Of a stretch of 14,523 bases of DNA, positions 1 to 6,720 are shown piece after piece. The notes under the pieces were generated by a model that did no database searches, had not been told where the DNA came from, and saw only the letters and a list, made by a program, of their open reading frames with translations. Each line of letters begins with the position of its first letter. Positions within the stretch are counted from its first letter, which is position 1. The translations under genes were made by a program, and so were the position numbers. Origin of the DNA: Rubrivivax sp. (lineage in GTDB: Bacteria > Pseudomonadota > Gammaproteobacteria > Burkholderiales > Burkholderiaceae_C); the NCBI GenBank assembly GCA_020851615.1, contig JADZCL010000245.1, positions 1 to 14,523 of the forward strand. The letters run 5' to 3'.

Positions 1-1289
1 GCCGCGCGCCCCTGGTCGTACTGCGCGCCGACGATGGCAAAGAAGATGTCCGTCGACAACACCGCGAACTGCCCGCCGACGACGATGGGGTTGCCGAAGT
101 CGGCCATGCTCTCGATGAAGCCGACCAGGAAGGCGTTGGCCAGCCCCGGCGCCAGCAGCGGCAGCGTGACCGTGCGAAAGGTCTGCCAGCGGCTGGCGCG
201 CAGCGTCTGCGCCGCCTCCTCCAGGCTCGGGCTGATGCCTTGCACCACGCCGCGCATGATCATGAAGGCGATCGGCGTGAAGGCAAAGAGCTGTGCCAGC
301 CAGATGCCGAACAGTCCATAGAACCAGCGCGAAGGCGGCACGCCAAAGGCCCATTCGAGGAACTGGTTGACCAGCCCCGCACGCCCGAAGAGCAGGATCA
401 GCCCGAGGCCGACGACGAAGGGCGGCATGATGATGGGCAGCAGCGCCAGCACGTTCAGCGGGCGCGCCAGGCGTTGCTGTCCGCGCTCGGCCAGCAGCGC
501 GATCAGCGTGCCCATCACGGTCGTCCCGGTGGCCGTCAGCAGGGCCAGGAACAGCGTGTTCCACGCCACGCCACAGCGCACGCCGCCCACCACGCAGGAC
601 AGGCCCCAGACGCGATCCTCGGCCAGGCGCTGCACGAGCGCGGCCGGCGAGAAGGCGCCGGCATCGTCGAAGAAGGCCCCGGCCAGACCCTTGCCCACCG
701 GCAGGGCGACGAAGAGCAGCAGCAGCGCCGAACACAGGACCACCGCAGCGGCGACGAAGAAGTCACCGCGAAAGGCGCCCAGGCGCGCGATGCCGGCACC
801 CAGCAGCATCAGCAGCGCCAGCAACATCAGCGCGCCGCCCAGCCCCATGCCCAACTGCCCCTGCGGGAGCTCGCCGAACCGGGCGTTGAGCACCTCGAAG
901 GCCCAGCCGCTGGCGCCGATGGCAAAGCCGCTGCCAAGCAGAGCCAGCAGTGCCGCGCCCGCGCCAACCGTCAACAACCAGCCCTGCAGGCGCCCCGCCG
1001 GCCGCCCCCACGCCACCGCACACAGCAGCAGGCCCGCCAGACCCGACCACAACCACGGCCGGCCGTGGCGCAGCGCCTGCACCAGCGCGCCCGCAGTCTC
1101 GGCGCCGCCGAAAACCCCCGGCAACGCCCGCCACAGCGAGACGTTCTGCGGGAAGTACCACGGCAGCAGCACGAAGGCCGCCAGCCCGAGCGCGAGCCAG
1201 GCTGCGACCGTGCGGCGCTGGCGGCGCTGGCCACGCGTGGGCATGGCGGCCGCGCCCGTACCCACGCGGCCGGTCGCCACCAGGCTCAC
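1..1289 (-). CDS. iron(III)-type ABC transporter permease, C-terminus beyond window
   Basis: Inner-membrane permease of a binding-protein-dependent importer, most like the Fe3+ (FbpB/AfuB) type. The minus frame stays open from position 1289 to the window edge, about 429 codons, so the gene is partial. After a basic N-terminus the translation is a series of hydrophobic segments. The permease EAA loop is clear near residues 357-380: EEAAQTLRASRW, then a TLPLLAPG stretch, the site that docks the ATPase. Members of this family are usually 500-700 residues with two fused permease halves, so a second half probably lies off the left edge, perhaps followed by the ATPase gene. The chosen GTG start overlaps the stop of the binding-protein gene (GTGA, 1286-1289), which suggests translational coupling. 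An ATG 45 bp further in (1242-1244) is an alternative start. Family assignment is firm; the substrate (iron or another small ligand) is inferred. Confidence 0.88.
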   Translation of the reverse strand, partial: MSLVATGRVGTGAAAMPTRGQRRQRRTVAAWLALGLAAFVLLPWYFPQNVSLWRALPGVFGGAETAGALVQALRHGRPWLWSGLAGLLLCAVAWGRPAGRLQGWLLTVGAGAALLALLGSGFAIGASGWAFEVLNARFGELPQGQLGMGLGGALMLLALLMLLGAGIARLGAFRGDFFVAAAVVLCSALLLLFVALPVGKGLAGAFFDDAGAFSPAALVQRLAEDRVWGLSCVVGGVRCGVAWNTLFLALLTATGTTVMGTLIALLAERGQQRLARPLNVLALLPIIMPPFVVGLGLILLFGRAGLVNQFLEWAFGVPPSRWFYGLFGIWLAQLFAFTPIAFMIMRGVVQGISPSLEEAAQTLRASRWQTFRTVTLPLLAPGLANAFLVGFIESMADFGNPIVVGGQFAVLSTDIFFAIVGAQYDQGRA

Positions 1290-2335
1290 CGCGGCAGCGA
1301 GTTGACGTCCTTCTCCCAGCGGGCGATCAGGCGCTTGCGCTCGGCGCTGGCGCCGTACTTGGCGTAGTCGTAGTTGATGAACTTGATCTTCTTGAAGTCG
1401 GGCACGTGCGCGTCGACCTTGGCAGCCTTGTTGCTGGGCACCTGGAACTGCTTGGCCGCCGCGCCGAGTTCCTGCGCCGAGGCAGTCAGCGCCCACTCGT
1501 AGAAGCGCTTGGCGTTGGCCAGGTTGCGCGCGCCCTTGATGATGGACATCGACCCGATCTCGGCGCCCGTGCCCTCGGCGGGCGTGATCGTCGCGACCGG
1601 GAAGCCCTGCATCGCCTCGCCGGGGCCGTCGTGCACGAAGCTGATCGACACCGTCGTCTCGCCGCGGGCCACGGCCTTGATCGGCCCGGTGCCGCTGCGC
1701 GTGTAGGTCTGGATGTTGCGATGCAACTGCTTGAGGTAGTCGAAGGCCTTGTCCTCACCCATCAGCTGCACCAACGTGGCGATCATCGTGTACGAGGTGC
1801 CGCTGCTGGCCGGGTTGGCAACCTGGATCTCGCCCTTGTAGACCGGCTTGAGCAGGTCGGCCCAGCTCTGCGGGATGGGCATCTTCTTCTTGGCAATCAG
1901 CTCGGTGTTGTAGCCAAAGCCCAGGGGGCCGCTGTAGATGCCGACCGTCTTCCAGCCGCTTTGCTGCGCCTGCTGCTGCGCCCAGGCATGCAGCTGCGGC
2001 AGGCTGGCGCTCTTGTACTCGAGCGTCAGGCCTTGCTCGGCGGCCTGCAGGTGGGGGTCGCCGGTGCCGCCAAACCAGACGTCGGTCTTGGGGTTGGCGC
2101 GCTCGGCGATGAGCTGGGCCAGCGCCTCGCCCGAGCCCTTGAGCGACATGTTGATCTTGATGCCGGTGCTGCGCGCAAACACCGTCTGGATCATGTTGCA
2201 CCACTCGGCCTGCACCGAGCAGATGACGTTGATCTGCCCGCCTTCCTGCGCCTGCGCAGGTGCGGCCACCGCGGTGACGGCAAGCGCCAGTGCAGCGGGC
2301 AGGAAGACAGAACGGGCTTGGCGACGGATCGACAC
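1286..2335 (-). CDS. iron(III)-type ABC transporter periplasmic substrate-binding protein
   Basis: A 349-residue extracellular solute-binding protein of the AfuA/FbpA-like group. It captures the ligand in the periplasm and hands it to the permease encoded directly downstream. A Sec signal peptide is visible: basic start, hydrophobic residues 11-25, then APAQAQ with likely cleavage near residue 30. The mature protein has family hallmarks such as the LKGSGEALAQLIAERANPKTD region (around residues 65-85), a DVWFGGTGDP segment and a PASSGTSYT loop of the kind that lines the ligand cleft. Two cysteines (39 and 46) near the mature N-terminus could form a disulfide. The start is GTG (2333-2335), preceded by GGAGG about nine bases upstream, which supports it. 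It is the first gene of its operon and is divergent from the beta-helix gene. Ferric iron is the likely ligand by family, but related proteins bind other anions or phosphonates. Confidence 0.9.
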   Translation of the reverse strand: MSIRRQARSVFLPAALALAVTAVAAPAQAQEGGQINVICSVQAEWCNMIQTVFARSTGIKINMSLKGSGEALAQLIAERANPKTDVWFGGTGDPHLQAAEQGLTLEYKSASLPQLHAWAQQQAQQSGWKTVGIYSGPLGFGYNTELIAKKKMPIPQSWADLLKPVYKGEIQVANPASSGTSYTMIATLVQLMGEDKAFDYLKQLHRNIQTYTRSGTGPIKAVARGETTVSISFVHDGPGEAMQGFPVATITPAEGTGAEIGSMSIIKGARNLANAKRFYEWALTASAQELGAAAKQFQVPSNKAAKVDAHVPDFKKIKFINYDYAKYGASAERKRLIARWEKDVNSLPR

Positions 2336-2440
2336 GGGAGAGGCCTCCAGCGGGTGAACGTGAAGCCTGCGACGATAGCGCAGCGGCCGCGCGCAAGCGC
2401 CCGTGGGTACGGGCGCACATGCAGGTCAGAATCGCGGCCC
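2336..2440. promoter_or_regulatory. divergent intergenic region between transporter and beta-helix gene
   Basis: This 105-bp spacer must hold the start signals of both divergent genes. On the minus side a GGAGG Shine-Dalgarno sits at about 2345-2349 before the GTG start. On the plus side there is only a weak AGGTCAG around 2422-2428. I see no convincing sigma-70 -35/-10 pair and no Fur-box-like sequence. The main structure is the inverted repeat at 2397-2416, listed separately. Confidence 0.5.
2397..2416. repeat. perfect inverted repeat, 8-bp arms, 4-nt spacer
   Basis: GCGCCCGT at 2397-2404 and its exact reverse complement ACGGGCGC at 2409-2416 are separated by GGGT. The repeat lies about 24 bp before the ATG of the beta-helix gene and about 60 bp before the GTG of the binding-protein gene. 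It could be an operator for a dimeric regulator shared by both genes, or a hairpin in the plus-strand leader. No T-run follows on either strand, so a terminator is less likely. Confidence 0.5.
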
Positions 2441-3637
2441 ATGTCTGCACCTCTCCCCTCGCGGCCGTGGCGATCCTGGCGCCGCCTCCTGAGCCTGATC
2501 GCACTGGGTGCCTTGCCGGTCGCGGCCCTGGCCGACACCTTGATCGTCGGCCCCGCGCCGCCGTCGATGACCCTGGCCGAAGCTCTGGCCAAGGCGCGCG
2601 ACGGTGACACGATTGCGCTCATGCCAGGCCGCTACGAAGGCCAGCAGGGCGTCGTCACGCAGCAGCAGCTGACGATACGCGCCGTCACCGAGCGCCCGCT
2701 GCTGCTGGCCAAGGGACCGCTGGCCGAGCGCAAGGCGATCCTCGTCGTGCACGGGGGCGACGTGACGGTGGAAAACCTCGAGTTCCGCGGCGCACGCGCC
2801 GACGACGCCAACGGCGCGGGCATCCGCCTCGAGCGCGGCAAGCTCACCGTGCGCAACAGCCTCTTCATCGACAACGAGGTCGGCATCCTGACCGCCAATG
2901 AAGAGAGCGCCGAGCTTGTCGTCGAGGACAGCGAGTTCGGCATGGCGCCACGCATCGAGGGCGGGCTGCACCACCTGCTCTATGTCGGCCGCATCGGGCG
3001 CTTCTCGGTGCGTGGCAGCCGCTTCTACACCGGCTTCGAGGGGCACCTGATCAAGAGCCGCGCCAAGGAGAGCCGCATCACCTACAACCTCGTCTACGAT
3101 GGCGATGACGGCATGGCCTCGTACGAGATCGACCTGCCCAATGGCGGCCTGGCCTGGGTGATCGGCAACATCATCGGCCAGGGTCCGAACGCGCAGAACC
3201 CGGTCATGGTGGCCTATGGGGCTGAGGGCAACGCATGGCCGCGCAGCGGCCTGTACCTGGCGCACAACACGCTGGTGGGCAACCCCTGGCCGCCGAGCTG
3301 GTTCGTGCGCATCTTTGCCGACCGCCTGCCCGGGGACACCGACGTCAAGCTCGTCAACAACATCACGCTGGGGCTGGGCCTGCTGAGCCCGTTCGCCAAG
3401 GGCGAGTTCAGCGGCAACGTCTGGGCCCTGCGGCGGCGGGCGCTGAACAGCATCTGGACGCTGGATTTCGGCCTCACCGAGGCGTCGGGATGGCGCGGCA
3501 GCGCCAAGCCCGCCGGCAGCGGCGGCGGGCAGTCGCTGCAGCCCAGCGCCGAGTTCAAGCTGCCGCGCGGCACGCAGCCGCTGGTGCCACCCGCGGCCTG
3601 GTCGCCCGGCGCAATCCAGCAGCAAAGCCAGCAGTGA
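2441..3637 (+). CDS. exported right-handed parallel beta-helix protein
   Basis: A 398-residue protein, the only plus-strand gene I support here. The ATG at 2441 is chosen because a signal peptide follows at once: Arg-rich residues 8-15, hydrophobic core 16-30, likely cleavage after ALA at residue 31. The frame is open far upstream, but that part is antisense to the transporter gene. Residues 43-70 resemble the opening of beta-helix proteins (TLAEALAKARDGDTIALMPG, then a GRYEG). From about 97 to 310 there are repeated short strands with N/D/G turns (VTVENLEF, LTVRNSLFIDN, ITYNLVYDG, LYLAHNTLVG), as in pectate-lyase/chondroitinase-B-like folds. The C-terminus is rich in Gly, Ser and Gln. These folds often act on polysaccharides, but I cannot identify catalytic residues, so enzyme activity is not claimed. 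The gene is convergent with mlaB; only 11 bp separate the stops. Confidence 0.85.
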   Translation: MSAPLPSRPWRSWRRLLSLIALGALPVAALADTLIVGPAPPSMTLAEALAKARDGDTIALMPGRYEGQQGVVTQQQLTIRAVTERPLLLAKGPLAERKAILVVHGGDVTVENLEFRGARADDANGAGIRLERGKLTVRNSLFIDNEVGILTANEESAELVVEDSEFGMAPRIEGGLHHLLYVGRIGRFSVRGSRFYTGFEGHLIKSRAKESRITYNLVYDGDDGMASYEIDLPNGGLAWVIGNIIGQGPNAQNPVMVAYGAEGNAWPRSGLYLAHNTLVGNPWPPSWFVRIFADRLPGDTDVKLVNNITLGLGLLSPFAKGEFSGNVWALRRRALNSIWTLDFGLTEASGWRGSAKPAGSGGGQSLQPSAEFKLPRGTQPLVPPAAWSPGAIQQQSQQ

Positions 3638-3644
3638 GGCGCGC

Positions 3645-3657
3645 GCGGCTATGCCGC
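3645..3657. terminator. possible weak hairpin between convergent genes
   Basis: GCGGC (3645-3649), a TAT loop, then GCCGC (3653-3657) form a short perfect stem. It overlaps the TAG stop of mlaB and lies just after the stop of the beta-helix gene. The position suits a two-way terminator, but the stem is only 5 bp and there is no clear T-run, so this is tentative. Confidence 0.25.
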
Positions 3658-3936
3658 TGCGGGCAGCAGGGTGTGTACGCCGTAGAGCCGCGCCAGCTGG
3701 TGCAGCTTGGGCGGTGCTGCGCGCAGGAAAAGCGGCAGCGCGCGCGCAGCAGCGGTGCGCTGCGCATGCAGCAGCAGCGCAACTGCCGCCGTATCGAACT
3801 CTGCGAGCGCTGCGGCATCCAGGCACAGCCCGCCAGCGCCGGCCTGCCCGATGGCTGCATCGAGTTCGGCCGCCAGGGCACGCGCCTGCGCCAGCGTCGC
3901 GTGCGTGGGCAGGGCAAAGACCGCGGGCGTGGCCAT
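3649..3936 (-). CDS. mlaB: MlaB, STAS-domain subunit of phospholipid transporter
   Basis: A 95-residue cytoplasmic STAS-domain protein. In the MlaFEDB complex the STAS subunit binds the ATPase MlaF and is needed for its assembly and activity. The segment around residues 46-56 (EFDTAAVALLL) matches the STAS core in which a Ser/Thr after Asp (here T49) precedes a helix; in E. coli the matching threonine is functionally important. The length equals that of a typical MlaB. The start is the ATG at 3934-3936, 11 bp after the mlaC stop; the frame is open further upstream, but there it is only a shadow of mlaC. It is the last gene of the cluster, and its stop faces the convergent beta-helix gene. Sequence identity to MlaB alone would be modest; the context makes the call strong. 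Confidence 0.9.
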   Translation of the reverse strand: MATPAVFALPTHATLAQARALAAELDAAIGQAGAGGLCLDAAALAEFDTAAVALLLHAQRTAAARALPLFLRAAPPKLHQLARLYGVHTLLPAAA

Positions 3937-3947
3937 GCGCGGCCCCC

Positions 3948-4556
3948 TCAGCCCTTGCCTGCGGCAGCCTTGTTGCGCTCGGCCAGCGCGCCGATCAGGC
4001 CGTCGATGCCGCCCTTGCCCAGTTCGGGCGCGAACTGCGAGCGGTAGCTCGTCACCAGCCAGATGCCGCCGACGTTGACGTCGATGATCTTCCAGGCATC
4101 GGCAAACTTGTCGAGCCGGTAGTCCAGCTTGATGGGCTCGCCCTTGCCGCGCACTTCGCTCTGCACCACCACCTGCGTGCTCTGCGGTACGGCCTGCGTG
4201 CGCGTGATCTCGACCGTCTGGTCCTTGATCTGCGTGAGCGCGCCCGAGTAGACCCGCACGAGCAGCGACTTGAACTCCGCCTGCAGGCGGCTGCGCTGCT
4301 CGGCCGTGGCCTGGCGCCACTGCGGGCCGACGGCTGAGCGCGTCATGACCTCGAAGTTGACGCTGGGCATGACCTTGGCGTCGACCAGGGTGATGATCTT
4401 GTCGACGTTGCCCGACTGCAGCGCCGGGTCGGCCTTCACGGCATCCAGCACCTGGCCGGAGATCGTCTTCACCAAGGCCTCGGGCGCACCCTGCGCGAAT
4501 GCCGGCAGCGCCATCGTCAGTGCAATGCAGGCCACACCCAGCATCTTCTTCAGCAT
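3948..4556 (-). CDS. mlaC: MlaC, periplasmic phospholipid-binding shuttle protein
   Basis: A 202-residue periplasmic protein of the Ttg2D/MlaC family. It carries phospholipid between the outer-membrane MlaA complex and the inner-membrane MlaFEDB complex. A signal peptide is clear: MLKK, hydrophobic residues 6-20, and cleavage after AFA at residue 21. The mature protein shows the family pattern: a helix-rich N-terminal half (KIITLVDAKVMPSVNFEVMTR) and a C-terminal sheet region with KLDYRLDKFADAWKIIDVN, then an SYRSQF segment near the C-terminus. The length fits the family (about 200-215). The ATG at 4554-4556 is preceded by GAGGAAG at a good distance. It lies 103 bp after mlaA and 11 bp before mlaB. 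Confidence 0.95.
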   Translation of the reverse strand: MLKKMLGVACIALTMALPAFAQGAPEALVKTISGQVLDAVKADPALQSGNVDKIITLVDAKVMPSVNFEVMTRSAVGPQWRQATAEQRSRLQAEFKSLLVRVYSGALTQIKDQTVEITRTQAVPQSTQVVVQSEVRGKGEPIKLDYRLDKFADAWKIIDVNVGGIWLVTSYRSQFAPELGKGGIDGLIGALAERNKAAAGKG

Positions 4557-4659
4557 CGTCTTCCTCTCCGTCGTGCCGCCTGGCCAGGGGTGGTCAGGCA
4601 GTCATGGGACCATAACGCGGCCACTGCCGCAGCAGTGCACAGCACGCTTGAAAGCCGCA
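4557..4659 (-). other. spacer between mlaA and mlaC
   Basis: This 103-bp gap is the only sizeable break inside the mla cluster. It contains a perfect 10-bp palindrome CCTGGCCAGG (4579-4588) and the mlaC Shine-Dalgarno. A 36-codon frame beginning with an ATG that overlaps the mlaA stop runs across it (4660 to 4550), but nothing shows it is expressed. I saw no convincing promoter or terminator. Confidence 0.4.
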
Positions 4660-5436
4660 TCACCCGCCCTTGGCCGGCGCCGGTGGCGGATCGTCGAAAT
4701 CGTCGTCCATCTTTTCCAGCGGCGGCGCACCGTCGTAGACGAGATCGCGCCGCCGCGCCAGGTAGGCGTCGCGCACGAAGCTGTACTTGTCGAGCGAGAC
4801 TTCGCCCAGGAGCGCCGTCGTCGCCAGCAGCTCCGCACGCACGCTCACGAGTTGCAGCGCCGACGCCGTGAAGGCATTGATGTCCATGTAGAGCGAAGGC
4901 GCACCGGCGTAGCGGTCCAGCGGCACGCCGACGGCGTCGCGCACGGAAGACGGCCCCAGCAGCGGCAGCACGACGTAGGGCCCCGCGGGCAGGCCCCAGA
5001 CACCCAGCGTCTGGCCGAAGTCCTCGCTGCGCCGGGGCAGCCGCATCTCGGTGGCCGGATCGAGGATGCCACCCAGGCCGAAGAGTGTGTTGCTGAGCAC
5101 CCGCATGCCCATCTCCAGCCCACTGCCGACCTTGCCCTGCAGGAAGTGATTGGCGGTCGACCACACGTCGCCGACATTGCCGAAGAAGTTGGACACCCCG
5201 GTGCGCAGCAACTGCGGGACATGGTCACGCCAAGCGCGCGCCACCGGCGCCACCACGGCTTCGTCGACGCCTTCGTTGAAAGCGTAGACCTTGCGGTTCC
5301 AGCGCTCCCACGGGTCGGCTGGGTTGACTGCCGCAGCGCCATTGCCCCCTGCGGGAACGCTTGCGCAGCCGGCGGCCAACAGCGCGAGCAGGACGCCTGC
5401 CAGCGCGTGCGCCAGGCCACGCGGCCGACCGTTCAT
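4660..5436 (-). CDS. mlaA: MlaA (VacJ), outer-membrane lipoprotein of phospholipid transport
   Basis: A 258-residue lipoprotein of the VacJ/MlaA family. It sits in the inner leaflet of the outer membrane, removes mislocalised phospholipid from the outer leaflet and passes it to MlaC. The lipobox is LAAGC, with the lipidated Cys at residue 24. After it comes the typical MlaA start DPWERWNRKVYAFNEGVDEA (41-60), then ARAWRDHVPQ, SNFFGN, and the GILDPATEMRLPRRSEDFGQTLG region (123-145). A GPYVVLPLLGPSSVRD stretch follows near 152-167. The C-terminus is short and rich in Asp and Pro. The ATG at 5434-5436 overlaps the mlaD stop (ATGA), implying coupled translation. In E. coli this gene is unlinked from the mla operon; here it sits between mlaD and mlaC. 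Confidence 0.95.
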   Translation of the reverse strand: MNGRPRGLAHALAGVLLALLAAGCASVPAGGNGAAAVNPADPWERWNRKVYAFNEGVDEAVVAPVARAWRDHVPQLLRTGVSNFFGNVGDVWSTANHFLQGKVGSGLEMGMRVLSNTLFGLGGILDPATEMRLPRRSEDFGQTLGVWGLPAGPYVVLPLLGPSSVRDAVGVPLDRYAGAPSLYMDINAFTASALQLVSVRAELLATTALLGEVSLDKYSFVRDAYLARRRDLVYDGAPPLEKMDDDFDDPPPAPAKGG

Positions 5437-5918
5437 TTGCCCGGCTCCGAGGCCGCGCTGCCCGCTTCGGCGGCCTTGCCGGTGAGGAACTGGCCGATCA
5501 GGTTCTCGAGCACGACCGCCGACTGCGTCTGGGCGATGTTGGCGCCGGCGGCGAGGTCGTCATCGGCGCCGCCGGGCTCGATGCCGATGTACTGGTCACC
5601 CAGCAAGCCGGCGGTGAGGATCTTGGCCGCCGAGTCCTGCGGGAAGCGGAAGCGCTCGTCGATGGCCAACCTGACCACGCCCTGGTAAGTCTTGGGGTCC
5701 AGCACGATCGAGGTCACGCGCCCGACGACGACACCGGCGCTGCGCACCGGTGCGCGCACCTTGAGGCCGCCGATGTTGTCGAAGCGTGCCGTCAGCACAT
5801 AGGTGGCGTTGTTGCTGAAGCTCGCCAGGTTGGCAGCCTTCAGCGCCACGAACACCAGCGCCAGCAGGCCCAGCAGCACGAACAGGCCGACCAGGATCTC
5901 GATGCTTCTCTTCTTCAT
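5433..5918 (-). CDS. mlaD: MlaD, MCE-domain subunit of phospholipid transporter
   Basis: A 161-residue MCE-domain protein anchored in the inner membrane. In the complex six copies form a hydrophobic-pored ring in the periplasm through which lipid passes to or from MlaC. One N-terminal membrane helix is visible at about residues 7-27 (IEILVGLFVLLGLLALVFVA). The MCE domain follows at about 36-115, with FDNIGGLKVRAPVRSAGVVVG and then GLLGDQYIGIEPGG. The C-terminal helix (VVLENLIGQFL, about 135-145) matches the part that lines the pore. It is slightly shorter than E. coli MlaD (about 183 residues), mainly at the C-terminus. The ATG at 5916-5918 has a purine-rich GAGAGGGAAGGA immediately upstream. 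It begins 19 bp after the mlaE stop and overlaps mlaA. Confidence 0.95.
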   Translation of the reverse strand: MKKRSIEILVGLFVLLGLLALVFVALKAANLASFSNNATYVLTARFDNIGGLKVRAPVRSAGVVVGRVTSIVLDPKTYQGVVRLAIDERFRFPQDSAAKILTAGLLGDQYIGIEPGGADDDLAAGANIAQTQSAVVLENLIGQFLTGKAAEAGSAASEPGK

Positions 5919-5937
5919 TCCTTCCCTCTCCGCAGGG

Positions 5938-6720
5938 TCAGCGACCGGTGGTGAACATCAGCGCCGTCAGGATGAAATCCATGCCGAGCACACCCAGCGA
6001 CGAGACGACGACGGTGCGCGTGGTCGCGTGGGCCACCCCTTCAGGCGTCGCCTCGGTCTCGTAGCCTTGGTACAAAGCCACCGCGGTGCAGATGACGCCG
6101 AACACCGCGCTCTTGATGACGCCGTTGCCGACGTCGCGCCAGACGTCCACGCCACTCTGCTGGATGGCCCAGAAGTTCCCCGCGTCGATGCCTATCAGCC
6201 CGACGGCCACCAGCCAGGCGCCCAGGATGCCGATCGCCGAGAACAGGATGGCCAGCAGCGGCATCGCGATCATGCCGGCCCACAGGCGCGGGGCCAGCAC
6301 GCGCTGGCGCGGCTCGATGGCCATCAGCTCGAGCGCCGAGAGCTGCTCACCGGCCTTCATGAGCCCGATCTCGGCGGTCAGCGAAGTTCCCGCGCGGCCG
6401 GCAAAGAGCAGTGCCGTCACCACCGGCCCGAGTTCGCGCACCAGCGAGAGGTTGACGACCAGCCCGAGCGACTCCGCCGCCCCGAAGGTGATCAGCGTGT
6501 TGTAGAGCTGCAGTGCGAGCACGAAACCCACCGCCATGCCCGAGGCGAGGATGATCACCAGCGAGCGGTTGCCGATCGCATGGATCTGCGCGATGACGAG
6601 CGAGAAACGGCGCAAGGCCGGCAGCAGCGCGCCCAGCAGGTCGACGAAGAAGATCGCCGCTCGGCCCCAGCCGCGCGCGATCGCGAGCGCACGTGCACCG
6701 AGCCGGGCGAGCCAGTCCAT
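5938..6720 (-). CDS. mlaE: MlaE, permease subunit of phospholipid transporter
   Basis: A 260-residue inner-membrane protein of the MlaE permease family, the same length as the E. coli protein. It forms the transmembrane core of MlaFEDB. An amphipathic N-terminal helix (residues 1-40) is followed by several hydrophobic segments: about 52-75, 87-108, 147-180, 200-217 and 235-257. The conserved cytoplasmic loop is clear at about 95-136 (RELGPVVTALLFAGRAGTSL, then EIGLMKAGEQLSALELMAIEP), which contacts the ATPase. I chose the ATG at 6718-6720 because it forms a TGATG overlap with the mlaF stop. An in-frame ATG two codons earlier (6724-6726) is also possible. The longer open frame upstream is a shadow of mlaF. 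Confidence 0.95.
   Translation of the reverse strand: MDWLARLGARALAIARGWGRAAIFFVDLLGALLPALRRFSLVIAQIHAIGNRSLVIILASGMAVGFVLALQLYNTLITFGAAESLGLVVNLSLVRELGPVVTALLFAGRAGTSLTAEIGLMKAGEQLSALELMAIEPRQRVLAPRLWAGMIAMPLLAILFSAIGILGAWLVAVGLIGIDAGNFWAIQQSGVDVWRDVGNGVIKSAVFGVICTAVALYQGYETEATPEGVAHATTRTVVVSSLGVLGMDFILTALMFTTGR

Noticed and set aside
240..1367. Plus-strand open frame opposite the permease gene
   Set aside because: The minus-strand translation is a clear membrane permease with an EAA loop; the plus-strand product is low-complexity.
950..2440. Upstream extension of the beta-helix gene frame
   Set aside because: The frame is open, but this part is antisense to the permease and binding-protein genes. 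A signal peptide begins exactly at the ATG at 2441.
2336..2440. Fur-box or other iron operator expected near an iron-type importer
   Set aside because: No AT-rich GATAAT-like repeat is present; only the GC-rich inverted repeat is seen.
3937..4320. N-terminal extension of the mlaB frame
   Set aside because: It overlaps mlaC in another frame and has no conserved sequence; the STAS domain begins at the ATG at 3936.
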